From the NCBI RefSeq assembly GCF_030408635.1, contig NZ_CP047198.1, positions 2,170,001 through 2,234,000 of the forward strand: 64,000 bases of DNA, read 5' to 3'. Origin of the DNA: Corynebacterium coyleae. Its GTDB lineage: Bacteria; Actinomycetota; Actinomycetes; Mycobacteriales; Mycobacteriaceae. Position numbers and translations under genes: made by a program. Shown in pieces: positions 62,906 through 64,000 of the stretch (positions within the stretch are counted from its first letter, which is position 1; the number at the start of each line of letters is the position of its first letter). The notes below the pieces were generated by a model that was given only the letters and a program-made list of their open reading frames with translations, was not told the DNA's origin and searched no databases.

Positions 62906-64000
62906 GTGTTGCCACGTACCGTCCGGCGCTGGACGCGGCGGAACTCTCGGCGGCAGCGGCCGCGTTGCGCCTCGCCTCTGATGCCGCCCGGGAGCGCGCC
63001 GAGCATGTGCCAACCTCACGCGAGGCGTTAGCGTCCACCGGGTTTCGGGGTGTGGCGGCGGATGCGGCGTACGCGCGGTTGGATGCGTTCGGGTCTGTGT
63101 TCGCGCGCGGTGCCGACGACTTGGCCACGGCGGCGTCGTTGGTCGCCGCTGCGGCGGGGCTGCAACGGCAGTTGGACGAGGCCGCCATGTTTGCCACCCG
63201 CTACCTGCACTCGCGCACCGTGTTGTGGCTCAACGCGATGTCGATGGCGCTGGACCTGGAACTCGCGCGGTCCTTGTTGCGCCTTGGCGGGCACGAGCAG
63301 GACTACGACCCGCTGTTCGCCCACCCGGATGAGTCGTTTCAGGACCTGCACGCGCGTCATGTGCCGACCTTGCCCGCCGCGACTCGTGCCGCCGTGGAGG
63401 CTGCGGGCGGGACCGTTCTCGAGGCCGGACCTGCTTCGACCACCGTTGTCGTCGGTGACGTTGTGGACCCGGCGCGGGTGATCACCATGGTGGCCGGCGC
63501 GACCACGGGCGCGCCCGCGAAGTTGGAGGGTGAGTTGGCAAAGGCGTCGCGGTTGGCGCAGCAGACCGGTGCTGCGGTGGTGGTGTGGCAGGGTTATGCA
63601 CCGCCACGCTCGGTGCCGCGGGCGGTCTCTCCCCTGCGCGCGTCTGCTGGTGCGGATGATCTGGCGATGTTCCAGGCGGCGCTTGAGGAGCGCTTCCCGG
63701 ACGCACAGAAGACCGTCGTCTCCCACAGTTACGGCACGCTGCTGGCCACCACGGCGGCGCGCGACCATGGACTTATAGCGGATGACTTATGGGTCCTCGG
63801 CAGCGCCGGCGTCGCAGGCCAGCACGTTTCCGAGCTCACACTTGCGGATGAGTACGCCACCGTTCACGTCGTCGATTCACCCCAGGACCCCATCCTGTTG
63901 CTGCGCTCTGGGCCGTCGGCGGTGCTCGGCGCGTCGCCGTCGTATGTAGGGTGGGGCGCACAGCGCGTGGAGGGCGTGCGCGGCGGGCACTCCGACTACT
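62902..64000 (+). CDS. DUF1023 alpha/beta hydrolase-like protein (3' end outside window)
   Basis: Open to the window edge (366 codons seen). Residues 1-180 are an Ala-rich helical region (ESX-secreted-like). The second part is the DUF1023 alpha/beta-hydrolase fold with the nucleophile elbow SHSYGTLLA, a preceding MFQAALEERFPDAQKTVV strand-helix, and HVVDSPQDPI which could hold the acid residue. Typical of actinobacterial envelope-associated proteins; no signal peptide is visible. Start at the ATG that overlaps the upstream stop. Confidence 0.85.
   Translation, partial: MSVATYRPALDAAELSAAAAALRLASDAARERAEHVPTSREALASTGFRGVAADAAYARLDAFGSVFARGADDLATAASLVAAAAGLQRQLDEAAMFATRYLHSRTVLWLNAMSMALDLELARSLLRLGGHEQDYDPLFAHPDESFQDLHARHVPTLPAATRAAVEAAGGTVLEAGPASTTVVVGDVVDPARVITMVAGATTGAPAKLEGELAKASRLAQQTGAAVVVWQGYAPPRSVPRAVSPLRASAGADDLAMFQAALEERFPDAQKTVVSHSYGTLLATTAARDHGLIADDLWVLGSAGVAGQHVSELTLADEYATVHVVDSPQDPILLLRSGPSAVLGASPSYVGWGAQRVEGVRGGHSDY

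Overview
The window looks like the chromosome of a Corynebacterium (or close relative). The core genes purT, purA, fda, pyrE, adhA, clpB and gltS have corynebacterial protein sequences, and several keep the order I recall from C. glutamicum and Mycobacterium (purA next to an Rv0358-like gene; fda - GH76 - SpoU methylase - pyrE - membrane protein - rhodanese; clpB). All annotation is by eye; no database search was run.

Layout. (1) 1-1500: purT (cut by the window edge) and an orphan excisionase-type antitoxin. (2) 1674-28343: a tandem array of five giant (1458-1667 aa) secreted repeat proteins on the minus strand, called A, C, D, E and F here, plus a shorter N-terminally truncated surface protein (B). 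Each giant has the same signal peptide, a private N-terminal region, Rib/YPDG-like and TSP3-like calcium-binding repeats, and a nearly invariant ~140-residue C-terminal module with two hydrophobic segments and a Cys pair instead of LPXTG. Each has its own terminator; three share a promoter and a leader hairpin that contains the start codon. A C12 tract and a G4 hexanucleotide array lie in this region. (3) 28755-34141: a TacA/TacT-like GNAT toxin-antitoxin pair, a TPR-like protein, purA, a conserved actinobacterial gene and a PRC-barrel/DUF2382 stress protein. (4) 34246-40440: nested insertion sequences. Two inverted copies of a DDE element with 13-bp target duplications occupy the two halves of one palindromic repeat; one copy is broken by an IS1249-like and an IS3-family element. 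(5) 40526-47549: FUSC-like membrane protein, fda, GH76, RNA methylase, pyrE, membrane protein, a cysteine-less rhodanese and a small conserved protein. (6) 47675-48967: a HEPN-type Abi gene preceded by strong RNA hairpins. (7) 49220-52990: adhA and clpB (SigH-type promoter). (8) 53144-59230: a second mobile and defence patch: an IS21-family element, itself split by the second IS3 copy, splits a DUF2283 gene; then IS and clpB debris, a structured RNA candidate, a DUF3644 HEPN gene and more palindromic repeats. (9) 59262-64000: gltS, a flavohaemoglobin-like protein that has lost its haem and flavin ligands, a nitrilase-family hydrolase, two inverted perfect DnaA boxes, and a small protein coupled to a DUF1023 hydrolase that runs off the edge.

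How it fits together: housekeeping purine, glycolytic, pyrimidine and proteostasis genes form a conserved backbone. The accessory material (surface array, TA pair, HEPN genes) sits between backbone blocks, next to a palindromic REP/BIME-like repeat family that is used as a landing site by at least one IS. The best candidates for under-described biology are the Abi gene with its upstream hairpins, the DUF3644 gene with its convergent structured RNA, the surface-protein C-terminal module with its shared expression control, and the palindrome-targeting IS.
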